Positions 1-7,677 of a DNA stretch of 12,182 nucleotides are shown here, piece after piece. The notes below the pieces were generated by a model. It was not told where the DNA came from and ran no database searches. It saw only the letters and a list, made by a program, of their open reading frames with translations. How positions within the stretch are numbered: the stretch's first letter is position 1; every line of letters starts with the position of its first letter. The DNA comes from DASTPP01 sp035762175 (GTDB taxonomy: Bacteria; Myxococcota_A; Polyangia; Polyangiales; Polyangiaceae): the NCBI GenBank assembly GCA_035762175.1, contig DASTPP010000205.1, positions 1 to 12,182 on the forward strand, in the 5' to 3' direction. The position numbers were made by a program, and so were the translations under genes.

Positions 1-566
1 GCTGCCCGGCGACGCTCTGCGTGCTGGCGCTCGAGCCGGCGCTGGCGCGCTGGTGCGCCGAGCCCATCGACACCGGCCAGCCGCACTCGCCCTTCGTGCC
101 GCTGGTGCTGGGCGCGGGGGCGGTGCCCTTCGTGCGCGACGTGGGCGCCGACCCGCACCTGGCCACGCTCTCGGCGCTGGCCCACGGCAACGACCCCGGC
201 GGCCACGAGGTCGTGCTGGCGGCGCTCGGGGCGGCGGAGCGGTTGGGCGGCGACGAGGGTGCTATGCTCCAGCAGATCATTTGGGCTTCGTTGGGTGAAG
301 CAGCATGGCGAGCCCTGGAGGTGATGATGGACTACGAAAAGGTCAAGGCGATCAGCCCGTTCTACCGGGAGGGCAAGCAAGAGGGGCTGCGCGAGGGCGA
401 AGCGAAGGGCAAGGCTGAGGGGCTTCGGGCGGCCGTACTCGACCTGTGCGAAGCGTTCGGCGTCGAGCCGACCCGAGCGCAGCGCGCCGCGCTCGAGGCG
501 ATGGGGTCGGGCGAGCTCGAGGCGCTGCGCCAGGCGCTCAAGCAGCAGCGGCGCTGGCCGGGTTGA
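1..566 (+). CDS. Rpn/PD-(D/E)XK-like family protein, 3' part only (5' end outside window)
   Basis: The reading frame is open from the first bases of the window to TGA at 564-566, giving 187 residues from position 3. A GTG at 21 could serve as a start, but the residues before it (CPATLCVLA) fit the middle of a known family, so the real start lies upstream. The stretch CPATL...ARWCAEPIDTGQP...PLVLG..AVP, then LSALAHG, then ASLGEAAWRALE matches from memory a protein family common in actinobacteria and myxobacteria. That family is often annotated as Rpn-type putative transposase/nuclease or hypothetical protein. As in those proteins, the C-terminal third is a charged helix with repeated EG steps (EGKQEGLREGEAKGKAEG). 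The catalytic nuclease core would be N-terminal and cannot be seen here. It converges with the lipoprotein gene and has no evident link to complex I. The family match is fairly secure; the nuclease function is not shown. Confidence 0.7.
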   Translation, partial: CPATLCVLALEPALARWCAEPIDTGQPHSPFVPLVLGAGAVPFVRDVGADPHLATLSALAHGNDPGGHEVVLAALGAAERLGGDEGAMLQQIIWASLGEAAWRALEVMMDYEKVKAISPFYREGKQEGLREGEAKGKAEGLRAAVLDLCEAFGVEPTRAQRAALEAMGSGELEALRQALKQQRRWPG

Positions 567-574
567 CCTGAAGA

Positions 575-596
575 GACGCGCCCCGAGGCGCTCGTC
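575..596 (+). terminator. weak hairpin after the Rpn-like gene
   Basis: GCGCC-CCGA-GGCGC (578-591) begins 11 bases after the stop codon at 566. Outer GAC (575-577) and GTC (594-596) can extend the stem across a two-base bulge. No T-run follows, so intrinsic termination is doubtful. Position is the main argument. Confidence 0.25.
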
Positions 597-645
597 GGTC
601 CCGCCGGGGGCCGCGCTCAGCGAATGGTCGACCCCGTGCGCGCCG

Positions 646-661
646 AGCCCGGAGGCGGGCT
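646..661 (-). terminator. hairpin in the convergent gap, downstream of the lipoprotein gene
   Basis: AGCCCG-GAGG-CGGGCT is a 6-bp stem with a 4-base loop. It lies about 40 bases past the lipoprotein stop on the minus strand, in the 135-base gap between two convergent genes. No T-run follows on either strand. It could help end the nuo transcript, but this rests on position and fold only. Confidence 0.25.
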
Positions 662-701
662 GCCCGGCGCATGCTCGGCCCTGGGCTCGGGGGTGGGCCG
701 C

Positions 702-1601
702 TCAGCGAACGATCGGGCCCGGGCGCGCCGGGCCCGGGGCCGACGACGACGCGGCCGGCGGCGCGCGGTAGGTGAGCGTCAGCTCGACCTTCGCCTCTTC
801 GCCGGCCTTCACCTCGATCTCGCGCGAGGTGCCCTCGGCGATGGCCGGGTGCCCGGCGTGCACGCGCACCTTGCCCGCCGGCACGCCCTCGACGCGGAAG
901 GTGCCGTCGGGCCGGCTGACGGCGTGCGCGGGGTACTTGAGCACGAAGACGTCGGCGCGCAGCCAAGGGTGGTTCAGATCGTCGACGAGCGCGTAGCGTC
1001 CGGGCTCGGTCGGGTAGAGGCGCACGGGGTCGCCGCCCGGCATGGCGAACATCTGCGAGATGTGGCGCGCGCCCTCGAGCCGGGGCAGGTAGCGCTCTTT
1101 CGGGTCTTCGTTCGCGACCTCGAGGCGCTGGCCGAACGTGAGCGTGTAGGTGCGCGCCGAGTAGGCGCACTCGCGGATGCTCGCCCGCACGGCGTCGCCC
1201 CGCGGCAAGAGGTAGCCCGGGTAGTCGGTCACGCCCACGATGGCGTCGGCGAGCTCGCCCTGGGGGCCCTTTCGGAAGTAGTGACGATAGGCGCTTTGCG
1301 CGGCGTTGCAGCCCGCCGGCAGGGCCCGGGCGCCGGGCAGCGGCGGGGGCGCGTCGCCCTCGACCCGCACGACGCCCGCCACCGTGCCGAGGGGCCCCTC
1401 GTAGCGGGGGGCGTGGAAGGGGTTGAGCACCGACGCGATGACCGACGCCGAGACGGGGATGCCCGCCGGCAGTCGCGCCGAGCTCGCCGCGGGCGCGCCC
1501 CCGCCGGCCTCGCCCGGGCCCTGGCAGCGGCAGCCCGCGAAGGCCCCGCCGAGGGCGAGGGCGAGGGCGGCGGCGAAGGCGAGCGGATCGCGTCGGGGCA
1601 C
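702..1601 (-). CDS. lipoprotein with degenerate cupredoxin-like and carboxypeptidase-regulatory-like domains
   Basis: The product is 299 aa from a GTG at 1599-1601, 29 bases after the nuoN stop. No ATG and no clear ribosome binding site was found, so the start rests on the signal peptide. Residues 3-23 form a short Arg-containing n-region and a hydrophobic stretch ending in FAGC, a lipobox-like site with Cys24 as the probable lipidated residue. Residues 72-82 (GTVAGVVRVEG) and 142-165 resemble the cupredoxin-like proteins that usually carry a Cys-Asp-x-His-Pro-Trp copper motif. Here the site reads DLNHPW (208-213), with no Cys, and the usual upstream His is also missing, so type-1 copper binding looks lost. 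Residues 214-276 (ADVFVLKYPAHAV..DGTFRVEGVPAGKVRV) fit a carboxypeptidase-regulatory-like beta sandwich. The tail is Ala/Pro/Ser-rich. It is the last cistron of the nuo block and presumably sits at a periplasmic membrane face. Its function is unknown. Confidence 0.75.
   Translation of the reverse strand: MPRRDPLAFAAALALALGGAFAGCRCQGPGEAGGGAPAASSARLPAGIPVSASVIASVLNPFHAPRYEGPLGTVAGVVRVEGDAPPPLPGARALPAGCNAAQSAYRHYFRKGPQGELADAIVGVTDYPGYLLPRGDAVRASIRECAYSARTYTLTFGQRLEVANEDPKERYLPRLEGARHISQMFAMPGGDPVRLYPTEPGRYALVDDLNHPWLRADVFVLKYPAHAVSRPDGTFRVEGVPAGKVRVHAGHPAIAEGTSREIEVKAGEEAKVELTLTYRAPPAASSSAPGPARPGPIVR
714..736 (-). other. strong GC stem-loop inside the 3' end of the lipoprotein gene
   Basis: CGGGCCCGG-GCGCG-CCGGGCCCG is a perfect 9-bp all-GC stem with a 5-base loop. 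It ends 10 bases before the stop codon of the lipoprotein gene and encodes part of its Gly-Pro-Ala-Arg tail. It is the strongest stem-loop near the 3' end of the operon. It could protect the mRNA end or slow polymerase. It lacks the T-run of a classical intrinsic terminator. Confidence 0.3.
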
Positions 1602-1630
1602 GGGCGCGGGCCGAATCGTCTCGCGCGCGC

Positions 1631-3139
1631 TCAGCCGCCCGCGGCCGCGCTCAGGGCGAGGCCGAGGCCGGGGCCGGGCACCAGGCCGAGCAGGAGCACG
1701 AGCACCGCCGAGAGCAGGAGCGCCGCCGTCACCATGCCCGAGCGCATCGGCGTCGCGACGGGCGCGTCGGGGGCGGGCTCGCGCATGTACATGTAAACGA
1801 GCACGCGCAGGTAGTAGTAAGCGCTCAGCACGCTGTTGAGCAGGCCGATGATGGCGAGCACGTAGAAGCTGCCGCCGATGGCCGCCCGGAAGATGTAGAG
1901 CTTGGCGAAGAAGCCGGCCGAGGGGGGGATGCCCGCGAGCGAGAGCAGGAAGAAGCTCATCGCGAGGGCGGCGCCGGGGTGCCGGCGGCCGATGCCGGCG
2001 ACGTCCTCGTAGCTGACGGCCTCGGCGCCGCGGTGGCCCATCAGCACGAGCGCGCCGAGGGCGCCGGCGGTCGAGGCGGTGTAGGTGAGCAGGTAAAAGA
2101 GCACGCTCGCCTGGGCCTCGGCGCCGACCCGCGGCACGGCCACGAGGCCGACGAGCACGTAGCCCGCGTGCGCGACGGACGAGTAGGCGAGCATGCGCTT
2201 GACGCTCTCTTGCCGGCCCGCGATGAGGTTCGCGACGGTCATCGTGAGCAGGGCGAGCGTCGCGACGACCGGCGGCCAGCCCGACGACCACGACGAGAGC
2301 TTGGTCGGGCCGAAGCCCTGCACGAGCACGCGCAGCATCATGGCGAAGGCCGCGCTCTTGACCGCCACGGCCATGAAGGTCATCGCCGGCGTCGGCGCCC
2401 CCTCGTACGTGTCGGGCGCCCACTGGTGGAAGGGCACCGCGCTCACCTTGAAGGCGAGGCCCACCAGCACCAGCGCGAAGGCGAAGAGCACGAGCGGGGT
2501 GGGCGCCTGCCGCTCGCCCGCGGCGAGGGCGCGGCCGATGCCGACGAGGTCGGTGTGCCCGGTGACGCCGTAGAGCAGCGCGCCGCCGTAGAGCAGGAGG
2601 GCCGCGGCGAAGGAGCCGAGCAAGAAGTACTTGAGCGCGGCCTCGGTGCTGCGCGGGCTGGTGCGCCGGAAGCCCGTCAGCGCGTAGACGCCGAGCGACA
2701 TCGTCTCGAGCCCGAGGAAGAGCGAGAGCAGGTCGCCCGCGGCGACGAGCACCACGCACCCGATGGTGCTGAAGATGATGAGCGGGTAGAACTCGCCCCG
2801 GTCGAGGTTGTGCTCGGGCAGGTAGCCGCCGGCGAGCAGCGACGCGAGCGCGGCGCCCAGGCAGACGACGACGGTGAAGAAGAGCGTGAAGCGGTCGGCG
2901 TAGAGGTAGGGCGCGGCCGCGTCGAAGCCGGGCACCGACTCGGGGCCCCGCAGCCAGACGCCGAAGGCGAGCAGGGCCCCGGCGAAGAGGCACACGGCCG
3001 TCGGCAGCGCCAGCTCGTTCGAGGGGCTGCGCTCGGCGTCGTCGCCGGCGCGGAAGCGCATGTACGCCTCGGCGATCATCAGGAGGCAGCCGCCCAGCGT
3101 GAGGAGCAGCAGCGGCGAGAGGACGAAGTAGACGCCCAT
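1631..3139 (-). CDS. nuoN: NADH-quinone oxidoreductase subunit N
   Basis: This 502-aa polytopic antiporter-like subunit of the complex I membrane arm is close to the family's usual length (about 485 in E. coli). Proton-path residues visible are Glu145 in LGLETMSL, Lys231 in the LAFKVSAVPFHQWAPDTYEG signature, Lys261 in AVAVKSAAF, and Lys413 in AGFFAKLYIF. The segment KRMLAYSSVAHAGY (314-327) is also typical. About 14 membrane segments are evident. I chose the ATG at 3137-3139. A GTG at 3146-3148 is in frame three codons earlier and overlaps the nuoM stop as GTGA, so the start could be there. AAGGAGG at 3152-3158 lies 12 bases from the ATG and only 3 from the GTG, so either is possible. Both imply translational coupling to nuoM. 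The family assignment is certain. Confidence 0.96.
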   Translation of the reverse strand: MGVYFVLSPLLLLTLGGCLLMIAEAYMRFRAGDDAERSPSNELALPTAVCLFAGALLAFGVWLRGPESVPGFDAAAPYLYADRFTLFFTVVVCLGAALASLLAGGYLPEHNLDRGEFYPLIIFSTIGCVVLVAAGDLLSLFLGLETMSLGVYALTGFRRTSPRSTEAALKYFLLGSFAAALLLYGGALLYGVTGHTDLVGIGRALAAGERQAPTPLVLFAFALVLVGLAFKVSAVPFHQWAPDTYEGAPTPAMTFMAVAVKSAAFAMMLRVLVQGFGPTKLSSWSSGWPPVVATLALLTMTVANLIAGRQESVKRMLAYSSVAHAGYVLVGLVAVPRVGAEAQASVLFYLLTYTASTAGALGALVLMGHRGAEAVSYEDVAGIGRRHPGAALAMSFFLLSLAGIPPSAGFFAKLYIFRAAIGGSFYVLAIIGLLNSVLSAYYYLRVLVYMYMREPAPDAPVATPMRSGMVTAALLLSAVLVLLLGLVPGPGLGLALSAAAGG

Positions 3140-3144
3140 GGTGG

Positions 3145-4980
3145 TCACTCGCCTCCTTCGGGGTGGTCGTGGCCGGCGTGGCCCCCGGGGGCGGGGGCGC
3201 CGCCCGGCGGCGGCTCGCGCCCGGGCAGGGGCGGCGCGCCCTGGAAGAACGCCGGGTCGCCCGCCGGCGCGAGCGAGGCGGGGGCGTTGCCGTGATCTTT
3301 GCCGTCGTTGAACCCCTTCAAGTAGCGGCCGGTGAAGGCCGCGACCGACTCGTTCATCGGCTCGAGGAAGGTCGAGGGGAAGAAGCCGATGGCGAAGATC
3401 AGCACGACGAGCGGCGCGAGCGCGATGGCCTCGCGCGCGTTCAGGTCGGCGAGGCGGCGGTTTCTCGGGTTCGAGAGCGGCCCGAAGAACATCTTCTGCG
3501 TCACGCTCAGCATGTACACCGCGCCGAGGATGACGCCGAAGGCCGCGAGCACCGCGTCGATGCCCCCGAAGACCCCGAGCCGCGGCGAGACGTACGTGCC
3601 CATGATGACCATGAACTCGCCGACGAAGCCGTTGGTGCCCGGCACGCCGACGCTCGCGAAGGTGACGATCAGCCAGAGCGTCGCGTAGGCCGGCATCACC
3701 TTGGCGAGGCCCCCGAACTCGTCGATGCGCCGGGTGTGGCGCCGGTCGTAGATGACGCCGACGAGCAAGAAGAGCGCGCCGGTCGAGACGCCGTGGTTGA
3801 GCGACTGCAAGAGCGCGCCCGAGACGCCGCTCGGCGTGCCGCCGAAGAGCCCCAGCATCACGTAGCCCATGTGCGCGACGGACGAGTAGGCGACCAGGCG
3901 CTTGACGTCGTCCTGCTTCCAGGCGCAGAGCGCGCCGTAGATGATGCCGCCGAGCACCGCGACGCCGGCGAGGTTTCGGCAGTTCTCGTTCGCCGCCCAG
4001 GGGAAGAGCCCCATCGCGAAGCGCAGGTAGCCGTAGGTGCCGACCTTGAGCATGATGGCGGCCAGCACCACCGAGCCGCCCGTCGGCGCCTGCACGTGCG
4101 CGTCGGGCAGCCACGTGTGCACCGGGAACATCGGCACCTTGATGAAGAAGGCCAGCGCGAAGGCCCAGAAGCAGAGCGTCTGCGCCTTCTGCGGCAAGAC
4201 GACGCGCGAGAGGGCGAGCAGGTCGAAGCTCGGCGCGCCGGTGATGCGCGCGTACGTCCACACGAGGTAGAGCATCGCGCCGAGCATCAGCACGCTGCCG
4301 AACATGGTGTAGAGGAAGAACTTGATCGACGCCTTGATCTTCTCGGCCCCGCCCCAGATGCCGATCATGATGTACATCGGCACGAGCATCAGCTCGAACG
4401 AGAGGTAGAAGAGAAAGAGGTCGAGCGCGACGAACGACGCGATCATCGCCGCCTGCAGGAGCAGGTACGAGAAGCACAGGTCTTTGACGCGCGTCTTGAT
4501 GCTGCCGAACGAGGCGTAGGCGGCGAGCGGCGTGGTGAAGGTCGTCAAGAGGACGAGCCAGTAGCTGATGCCGTCGACCGCGACGTGGTAGCGGATGCCG
4601 AGCGAGGGGATCCACTCGCGGACGTACTGGAAGTGCCAGGCGCGCCCCATCGGCACCCGCAGCAGCAGGAGCGAGAGCGCGAAGGTGACGCCGAGCACGC
4701 CGAGCGTCACGCCCTGCAGCACGCGCGGCGACTGCCGCGGCAAGAACAGGATCGCGAGGGCGCCGGCGAGCGGCAGGAAGATGAGCGCGTTGAGCAGCGA
4801 CGGCCACTCGGCCCCCGGCTCGGTGCCGCCCGCGCCGCGCAGCAGGAGCAGCACCGGCAGCGCCGCCGCGAGCGCGAGGCCCGCGCGCAGGCGCCAGTTC
4901 TTGGCCGCGGGCACGAACGCGCCCACCGCCCCGGCGCCGAGCGCCGGCCACAGATCGTAGAAAGACATGCTCGGGTTCAT
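3145..4980 (-). CDS. nuoM: NADH-quinone oxidoreductase subunit M, with extended N and C termini
   Basis: This proton-pumping membrane-arm subunit is 611 aa, about 100 longer than E. coli NuoM. The core starts near residue 60 (SLLNALIFLPLAGALAI). Key residues are Glu196 (YLSFELMLVPMY), Lys281 (FFIKVPMFPVHTWLPDAH), Lys312 (IMLKVGTYGY), Glu455 (GFVGEFMV), and the KRLVAYSSVAHMGY segment at 360-373. Two regions are additions. Residues 1-55 hold two extra hydrophobic stretches (about 7-26 and 31-47), which would keep the core topology. Residues 551-611 form a Pro/Gly-rich tail ending in HAGHDHPEGGE, predicted to face the periplasm if the usual topology holds. The ATG at 4978-4980 is taken as start; Met5 is a possible alternative. 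The Shine-Dalgarno sequence is weak. It lies 42 bases after nuoL and is translationally coupled to nuoN. Confidence 0.96.
   Translation of the reverse strand: MNPSMSFYDLWPALGAGAVGAFVPAAKNWRLRAGLALAAALPVLLLLRGAGGTEPGAEWPSLLNALIFLPLAGALAILFLPRQSPRVLQGVTLGVLGVTFALSLLLLRVPMGRAWHFQYVREWIPSLGIRYHVAVDGISYWLVLLTTFTTPLAAYASFGSIKTRVKDLCFSYLLLQAAMIASFVALDLFLFYLSFELMLVPMYIMIGIWGGAEKIKASIKFFLYTMFGSVLMLGAMLYLVWTYARITGAPSFDLLALSRVVLPQKAQTLCFWAFALAFFIKVPMFPVHTWLPDAHVQAPTGGSVVLAAIMLKVGTYGYLRFAMGLFPWAANENCRNLAGVAVLGGIIYGALCAWKQDDVKRLVAYSSVAHMGYVMLGLFGGTPSGVSGALLQSLNHGVSTGALFLLVGVIYDRRHTRRIDEFGGLAKVMPAYATLWLIVTFASVGVPGTNGFVGEFMVIMGTYVSPRLGVFGGIDAVLAAFGVILGAVYMLSVTQKMFFGPLSNPRNRRLADLNAREAIALAPLVVLIFAIGFFPSTFLEPMNESVAAFTGRYLKGFNDGKDHGNAPASLAPAGDPAFFQGAPPLPGREPPPGGAPAPGGHAGHDHPEGGE
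3152..3158 (-). promoter_or_regulatory. ribosome binding site of nuoN, inside the nuoM 3' end
   Basis: AAGGAGG on the minus strand is the clearest Shine-Dalgarno sequence in the operon. It is built from the last nuoM codons (Glu-Gly-Gly-Glu). Its spacing is 12 bases to the nuoN ATG and 3 bases to the alternative GTG, neither ideal, so it leaves the start choice open. Confidence 0.6.
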
Positions 4981-5022
4981 GGGCCTGCTTGCCTGTCCGG
5001 GTTCGTTCGGGGCGTCGGGGGC

Positions 5023-7668
5023 TCAGCCGCCCGGGGGCGGGGGCCGCGGCGCCGGGCGCGGCATGAGCACGGGGGCGCCGGGCTGCTCTTGCGCGGGGCG
5101 CGCCACGGTGATGGTGCGCGTGTCGTGGCGGCCGAAGGCGTTCTCGACCGCGAGCGTCACCTGCTTCGACTGGTTCGGCTCGAGCTTCACCTCGATGGCG
5201 TCGCGGGGGCCGAACTTGTCGTCGGGCTTGCCGTCGCCGTCCGAGTCGAACTCGTCGAGCTTGCCGTCGCCGTCGGCGTCCCAGCGGTAGCGGTAGCCGA
5301 GGCCGGGGCCGGCCTGCACGCGGAAGGTGCCCGTGGCCGGGTCGCTCGTGATCGAGGCGTCGGGGTGGGGCAGGTAGAAGAAGACGGTGAGCGCGAGGGT
5401 GCCGACGACCATGGCGGCCGCGTAGGTCTGCACCTTGCCGGTCTGGAAGAGCCGCAGCCCCGCCCCGAAGAGCCCGACGAAGGCGGCGGAGGCCTTGGCG
5501 AGCACGCCGTCGACGACCCACTTGTCGGCCACGACGGCCGTGTTGGCGAGCTCGTCGACGGCGCCGATGACCGTGGCGTCGTAGAGCTCGTCGACGCGCC
5601 ACTTGTCGAGCATCAGCTGGTGCAGCTTCGGCGCGCGCGCGGCGATGTTGCGCGTCGGCTCGCCGCCCTTCACGACGTAGGCGAAGTAGGCGAAGCCGAT
5701 GCCGACGGCGGCCGCGATGAGGCCGGGGATGGCCAGCATCCAGGCGTGCGAGGCGTCGAAGGCCGGCACGACGACGTCGCCCTTCGAGGGGGCGAAGACG
5801 GGCGCGAGCCAGTGCTCCATCGTCATCAGCTCGGGCGCGTGCAGCGTCTCGCCGAGGATGGTCGCGTTCAGGAAGCCCGCGCCGACGGCGAAGGCGGCCA
5901 GGATGACGAGCGGGATGGTCATCGGCGAGGGCGACTCGTGCGGCTCGGGCCCCTCGAGGTGGTCGCGGCCGGTGCCGGGGGCGAACGCCTCGTGGTGGTC
6001 GTGGCCGTGGTCGTCGTGGCCGTGGTGCTCGTCGTGGCCCGGCTCCTTCCAGCCGGGGGTGACCTTCCAGCCCTTGAAGTCGCCCCAGAAGGTCAGAAAG
6101 TACGTGCGGAACATGTAGAACGCCGTCATCGTCGCGCCCGCGATGCCGACGAAGTAGAGCAGCGGGCCGAGCCAGTCGGGCGGCGTCCACAGCGGGCCGA
6201 TGCGCTCGGCCGCGGCGCCCGCGATGGCGTGCGCCTTGATCTTGGTCTCGAAGGCCTTCGCCAAGATCTCGTCTTTCGAGAAGAAGCCGGCGAAGGGCGG
6301 CACGCCCGCGATGGCGACGCAGGACGCGAGGTAGGTCGCGTGGGTGAGCGGCATGTACTTGCGCAGGCCGCCCATGTTGCGCATGTCTTGCGAGGCGTCG
6401 GTGTCGTGGATGCGCGCGTGCACCGCGTGGATCACGCTGCCGGCGCCGAGGAAGAGGCAGGCCTTGAAGAAGGCGTGGGTGAAGACGTGGAAGAAGCCGT
6501 CGGTGAAGGCGCCCGAGCCGACCCCGAGGAACATGTAGCCGAGCTGGCTGACGGTCGAGTAGGCGAGCACCTTCTTCAGATCGTGCTGCACCAGGCCGAT
6601 GGTGGCGGCGAAGAGCGCGGTGAGCGCGCCGACGGTGGCGACGGTGGCCATCACGGCGGGTGAGAGCACGAAGACGAAGTTGAGGCGGCAGACGAGGTAG
6701 ACGCCCGCGGTGACCATGGTGGCCGCGTGAATGAGCGCCGAGACCGGGGTCGGGCCGGCCATGGCGTCGGGCAGCCAGACGTAGAGCGGGATTTGCGCGC
6801 TCTTGCCGGCGCAGCCGAGGAAGAGCGCGAGGCCGCAGAGGGTGGCGGGGAAGGCGAGGCGCTGGGCGGTGAGGCCCTTCTCGATGCCGTCGGGCAGCCA
6901 GCCGACGAGCCAGCTCGGGAAGCCGGCGCCCAGCGGCCAGACCTGCACGCCGCGCGGGTCGAGCAGGCCGCCGGCGCCGCGCCGGATGCCCTCGAAGTCG
7001 AGCGCGCCGGTGTAGTAGAGCAGCATGGCCATGCCGACGAGCAGGCCGAAGTCGCCGACGCGGTTGGCGATGAAGGCCTTCTTGCCGGCGGCCGCGTTCT
7101 TCTCTTCGGTGAACCAGAAGCCGATGAGCAGGTAGCTGCAGAGGCCGACGCCCTCCCAGCCGACGAAGAGCAGCGGCATGCTGTCGCCCAAGATGAGCAC
7201 CAGCATCGAGAAGACGAAGAGGTTCAGGTAACAGAAGAACCGGTGGAACGAGGGGTCGTCCCACATGTACGAGGCGGCGTAGAGGTGAATCAGCGACCCG
7301 ACGCCGGTGACGACGAGCATCATCACGCCCGAGAGCGGGTCGATGGCGAACGAGACGTCGACGTTGACCGAGCCGAGGGCGTCGCGGCCGGAGAGGGCGA
7401 GCCAGTGCCAGGCCGTCCACACCAGGCGCGGGTTCGGGGCGAGCTCGCCGTGGCCGAGCTCGTGCGCGCGCTCGCGCAGCATGAAGAAGGCGACGAGCGA
7501 ACAGGCGAAGGAGCCGAAGAGGGCCGCGAGGGCCATCAGGCGCACGGCGTCTCTGCCGAGGCGCTTGCCGAAGACGCCGTTGACGAAGGCGCCGAGCAGC
7601 GGCAGCCCCAGGATGGCGGCGATGAGGGCGAACTGCTGCGCGGGGAAGATGGCGAACAGGGTGTGCAT
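5023..7668 (-). CDS. nuoL: NADH-quinone oxidoreductase subunit L fused to a periplasmic PKD-like, calcium-motif extension
   Basis: This distal membrane-arm proton-pumping subunit has 881 aa against about 613 in E. coli. The NuoL core covers residues 1-766. Key residues are Glu172 (FVGWEGVGLCSYLLIGFW), Lys289 and His313 (GCAGKSAQIPLYVWLPDAM, SALIHAATMV), Lys365/366 (HDLKKVLAYSTVSQLGY), Lys402 (FTHAFFKACLF) and Lys465-Asp466 (FFSKDEIL). A His-rich loop (545-577, ten His) lies between the segments matching TM13 and TM14. The lateral helix region is about 670-745 and the last membrane helix 747-766. Residues 767-881 are extra. They contain YRYRWDADGDGKLDEFDSD and a second DGDG motif (797-817), then a PKD/Ig-like strand pattern (VTLAVENAFGRHDTRTITV, 837-855), then a Pro-rich end. 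The ATG at 7666-7668 follows the nuoK stop by 9 bases with a GAGAAGAG-type site. Confidence 0.96.
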   Translation of the reverse strand: MHTLFAIFPAQQFALIAAILGLPLLGAFVNGVFGKRLGRDAVRLMALAALFGSFACSLVAFFMLRERAHELGHGELAPNPRLVWTAWHWLALSGRDALGSVNVDVSFAIDPLSGVMMLVVTGVGSLIHLYAASYMWDDPSFHRFFCYLNLFVFSMLVLILGDSMPLLFVGWEGVGLCSYLLIGFWFTEEKNAAAGKKAFIANRVGDFGLLVGMAMLLYYTGALDFEGIRRGAGGLLDPRGVQVWPLGAGFPSWLVGWLPDGIEKGLTAQRLAFPATLCGLALFLGCAGKSAQIPLYVWLPDAMAGPTPVSALIHAATMVTAGVYLVCRLNFVFVLSPAVMATVATVGALTALFAATIGLVQHDLKKVLAYSTVSQLGYMFLGVGSGAFTDGFFHVFTHAFFKACLFLGAGSVIHAVHARIHDTDASQDMRNMGGLRKYMPLTHATYLASCVAIAGVPPFAGFFSKDEILAKAFETKIKAHAIAGAAAERIGPLWTPPDWLGPLLYFVGIAGATMTAFYMFRTYFLTFWGDFKGWKVTPGWKEPGHDEHHGHDDHGHDHHEAFAPGTGRDHLEGPEPHESPSPMTIPLVILAAFAVGAGFLNATILGETLHAPELMTMEHWLAPVFAPSKGDVVVPAFDASHAWMLAIPGLIAAAVGIGFAYFAYVVKGGEPTRNIAARAPKLHQLMLDKWRVDELYDATVIGAVDELANTAVVADKWVVDGVLAKASAAFVGLFGAGLRLFQTGKVQTYAAAMVVGTLALTVFFYLPHPDASITSDPATGTFRVQAGPGLGYRYRWDADGDGKLDEFDSDGDGKPDDKFGPRDAIEVKLEPNQSKQVTLAVENAFGRHDTRTITVARPAQEQPGAPVLMPRPAPRPPPPGG

Positions 7669-7677
7669 TGGCTCTTC

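Noticed and set aside
21..23. GTG at 21 as the real start of the first gene
   Set aside because: The residues encoded upstream in the same frame continue the family pattern (CPATLCVL), so the gene is truncated by the window edge.
615..709. Direct repeat GCTCAGCGAA at 615-624 and 700-709 as a duplication scar
   Set aside because: Only ten bases are shared and the flanks differ, so chance is a sufficient explanation.
208..1200. CRISPR array, tRNA, rRNA or insertion sequence near the left edge or elsewhere
   Set aside because: No regularly spaced direct repeats, cloverleaf-like sequence or terminal inverted repeats with a transposase were seen; the Rpn-like gene alone is not a mobile element.
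3163..6663. A 1166-codon open frame on the plus strand
   Set aside because: It is antisense to nuoM and nuoL and has the Glu/Arg/Asp/Val-rich composition of a GC-driven shadow, with no recognisable domain. The minus-strand NuoM and NuoL are unambiguous.
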